Source: Membranipora membranacea (lineage: Eukaryota; Bryozoa; Gymnolaemata; Cheilostomatida; Membraniporidae). Taken from it: a stretch of DNA of 64,000 bases. The notes beneath the pieces are model-generated. The model saw nothing but the letters and a program-made list of their open reading frames with translations. It ran no database searches and had not been told where the DNA came from. The position numbers were made by a program, and so were the translations under genes. Below, piece after piece: positions 62,015-64,000 of this stretch; position 1 is the stretch's first letter, and the number at the start of each line of letters is the position of its first letter. The DNA lies in the NCBI GenBank assembly GCA_914767715.1, contig OU612070.1, positions 25,470,025-25,534,024 on the forward strand, given 5' to 3'.

Positions 62015-63336
62015 CTAAATGTTGAAGACAAATGAAAACACTGCCAAGATGAACATTGAAATCATGAGTAGAGTTTGAGAAGAGCCTGGTCTGCCAGCTT
62101 CAGAAGTGATCCCACTATCTATCCAGGCCATCACCTGGTCCTCCATGATCTCCAGTGGTGCCGGTCCTAACTCCATAATCACCTTGTGGAACCCTTTTGG
62201 ATCAAAGTCCTCACCTAGTATAAATGATAAGGTAAGGGTGAAAGCACTAGCCCTTGTCGAACATCAACACAACTTCTTCATTCAAACAAACTCTGCAGTA
62301 AAAATGCTTGTCATCATTTTCCTTGCAGGCATCACTCAAAACTAATGACCTTGTGATTGAATATTTGCAAAAGGTTCAGTTCAAGTGTTCAAACTCGGGG
62401 TGCTGGAACTGGCTGTTTATAACAAGTCACATGGCTGCTTGAATGTGGTTAATAAAGAAATGCCACTTCTGGCAGCCTTTGATCACTTATACCTGTAAAG
62501 CTTTAGTGATGCCTAAATAATGTTAACTTCTAAACATAATATTATGTCTCGACTGGGCCAAAGAATTCATTGAACAGAAAAAAAAGCAATTTAGATTACC
62601 TAATTTTTCTTCTGCAGTCTTTCTGAGTTCTTTGATCTTCAGTTCACCAATCTTATAAGCTGTAGCCTGTCCAGGCCAGTCGATATATCGCTTGATCTGA
62701 CCAACACAAGCTTCATCACTGAGAGTTGTGCTCTCCTTAAGGAAATCTTCAGCTCTTGTTCGAGTCCAGCTATAACAATATCAAAATAGAATGATGATAC
62801 AGCACACACATCATAAAAATAAGGCTCCTCAAAGATCCAACAATTTGGGAATTTTGCGCATTTTTTCTCACTGTCAGCATTGGCGCATGTTTAAAGTGTG
62901 GGGGAATTTAGTATTTTCAGTGGGCTAGTTGTGGGATGGGTTGGAAGGTGTCTTAGTAGAACATTTTGTGACGGGATGGCTTAAGTGATGTTGGAGGGGT
63001 GGCTTGAGTGGTGTCAGAAGTGGGGCTTTAGTGGTGCTGGGATGGGGACTTGGGTGGTGTCGGTAGGGGGGGGGGGGCGCTCTTATGGTGTTGGAATGGA
63101 GACTTAAGGGTCGGTAGGAAGGTGGCTTTAGTGGTGTTGGGAGGGATGGCTCGAGTGGTGTTGAGAGGTTTTAGTGGAAAATGTATAACTCACTTGTAAA
63201 AGTGCATACCGGTATCAACTACCAGTCTGGCGGCCCTCAGACTCTCAAAGGACAGCTGACCAAGTCGCTCGGCATCTGTCTCTATCACATCCAACATACC
63301 TTGACTTCCGAGGTATTCAGAATATAATCCCCAACC
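62015..63336 (-). CDS. DUF885-family protein, C-terminal part, with hydrophobic tail
   Basis: Minus-strand exons 63336-63194, 62769-62600 and 62214-62015 close in phase and encode the C-terminal 170 residues. Family hallmarks: GWGLYSEYLGSQGM, SFESLRAARLVVDTGMHFYN, WTRTRAEDFL, IKRYIDWPGQATAYKIGELK and FDPKGFHKVIMELGPAPLEI. In DUF885 proteins these follow the presumed HExxPGH metal site, which is not in the window; upstream exons must lie beyond 63336, and none could be read up to 64000. After the conserved domain the protein ends in a hydrophobic stretch (LLMISMFILAVFSFVF) with small residues before it, suggesting a membrane span or a GPI signal. The function in animals is not established. Confidence 0.85.
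62960..63175. repeat. G-rich degenerate minisatellite in DUF885 gene intron
   Basis: About six to seven units of roughly 30 bp built on GGCTT(T/G)AGTGGTGTTGGGA. Includes a run of G at 63066-63076. The units differ by small indels. Confidence 0.75.
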
Positions 63337-63404
63337 CTGAAAACCAATTATAACAATACAGGAGAGGTATACACCCGAGGGTGCTGGGGGCTGCAACAAT
63401 CAAC

Positions 63405-63512
63405 AGCGAAAGCGCCCCTAGTGGGACTCGAACCCACAACTCCTGTGGCACTAATCACCAGGCAGTGAATAGCAAGGGCGCTAACCGATCGCGCCATCTC
63501 ACCATCCCCAAA
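63405..63512 (-). mobile_element. tRNA-derived SINE-like sequence
   Basis: On the minus strand: GATGGCGCGATCGGTTAGCG (A box), 44 bp later GTGGGTTCGAGTCCCAC (perfect T-arm with B box). The acceptor stem does not pair and the anticodon region is too long, so it is read as a SINE head rather than a working tRNA gene. Confidence 0.6.
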
Positions 63513-64000
63513 AAAGAATGGGTTGATGGCGCTAATTAGATAGCCTGCTATTCACTACTCGGAGTTGTGTTCTCTCACCCCACAGCACATTCCAATCCAC
63601 CATTGCCACCCTATGAAACACAGCGTACGTGTTAGGGTTAACCAATACAGAATCAGGTTACTCTTTGCCTTATCGACCAGTTTAGAAATGTTGTTACAAT
63701 CATGATTTTTCTACATCTGTAAGTGCATTCTTTGTTTCTGGGGCACAGCAACAATTGAAAGTGACGATAACCATGTCACCTCATCCATTTTTACTGCGTT
63801 GTTTCAATTTAAAATGAGAAATAGAACTGAGATCTGTTACTTCAAGGCTTTCTTGAACATGGAATCGGCACTGTGGTGAATGTTGTGATATACTTATGAA
63901 GTAGTTTAAAAATGCTTCACAAGATATTTCTTCATATTTATAATTTACATTTCTGAATTTACAAAGACCATTTCTTAACCATTTAGAGCAGGTAACAATA

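Noticed and set aside
63405-63512. Possible functional tRNA gene
   Set aside because: T-arm is perfect but the acceptor stem does not pair and the anticodon arm cannot be folded; SINE head is more likely.

Overview
The window is animal nuclear DNA. It is AT-rich, with short GT-AG introns, and its genes are restricted to or typical of metazoans: SNAP-25, a GalNAc transferase of the GALNT2 group, sushi and SRCR/ZP surface proteins, GTPBP2, and an AID/APOBEC-like deaminase. There is no operon-like spacing, no ribosome binding sites and no CRISPR. Family content (SRCR-ZP and sushi receptors, an invertebrate deaminase) fits an invertebrate, possibly a sponge or another early-branching lineage, but the sequence alone does not fix the phylum. 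Gene models were assembled by hand from splice sites, codon phase and protein similarity. For every complete model the exon lengths sum to a multiple of three.

Layout. 71-4867 (+): 3' part of a SNAP-25 gene with two interchangeable copies of one internal exon and three alternative terminal exons. 6628-9653 (+): a two-domain AID/APOBEC-like deaminase, one exon per domain; the N-terminal domain has lost all zinc/catalytic residues and the C-terminal one keeps HVE and CxxC. 11249-12984 (-): glucosamine-6-phosphate N-acetyltransferase. 16366-20515 (+): an MLH3-like MutL protein with damaged ATPase motifs and no visible C-terminal endonuclease domain. 21087-27517 (-): a type I membrane protein with five sushi/CCP domains. 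28124-41305 (-): a GALNT2-type polypeptide GalNAc transferase whose last intron carries a 3.2 kb inverted-repeat element containing a decayed LINE reverse transcriptase. 41747-49543 (+): a protein with two SRCR domains and a ZP domain, head-to-head with the GALNT gene (441 bp between start codons). 52819-60616 (+): GTPBP2. 62015-63336 (-): 3' part of a DUF885-family gene with a hydrophobic tail.

Between and inside the genes lie tRNA-headed SINE-like repeats, three LINE fragments, several small palindromic or foldback elements present in two or three copies, local tandem duplications and minisatellites. The genes do not form one pathway. The most unusual item is the deaminase gene: an invertebrate member of the family that in vertebrates gives antibody diversification and retroelement restriction, built as a pseudo-enzyme domain followed by an apparently active domain, each with an extra cysteine cluster in the loop expected to touch the nucleic acid. 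The SNAP-25 exon arrangement, which could give up to six isoforms, and the stripped-down MLH3-like protein are the next most interesting.
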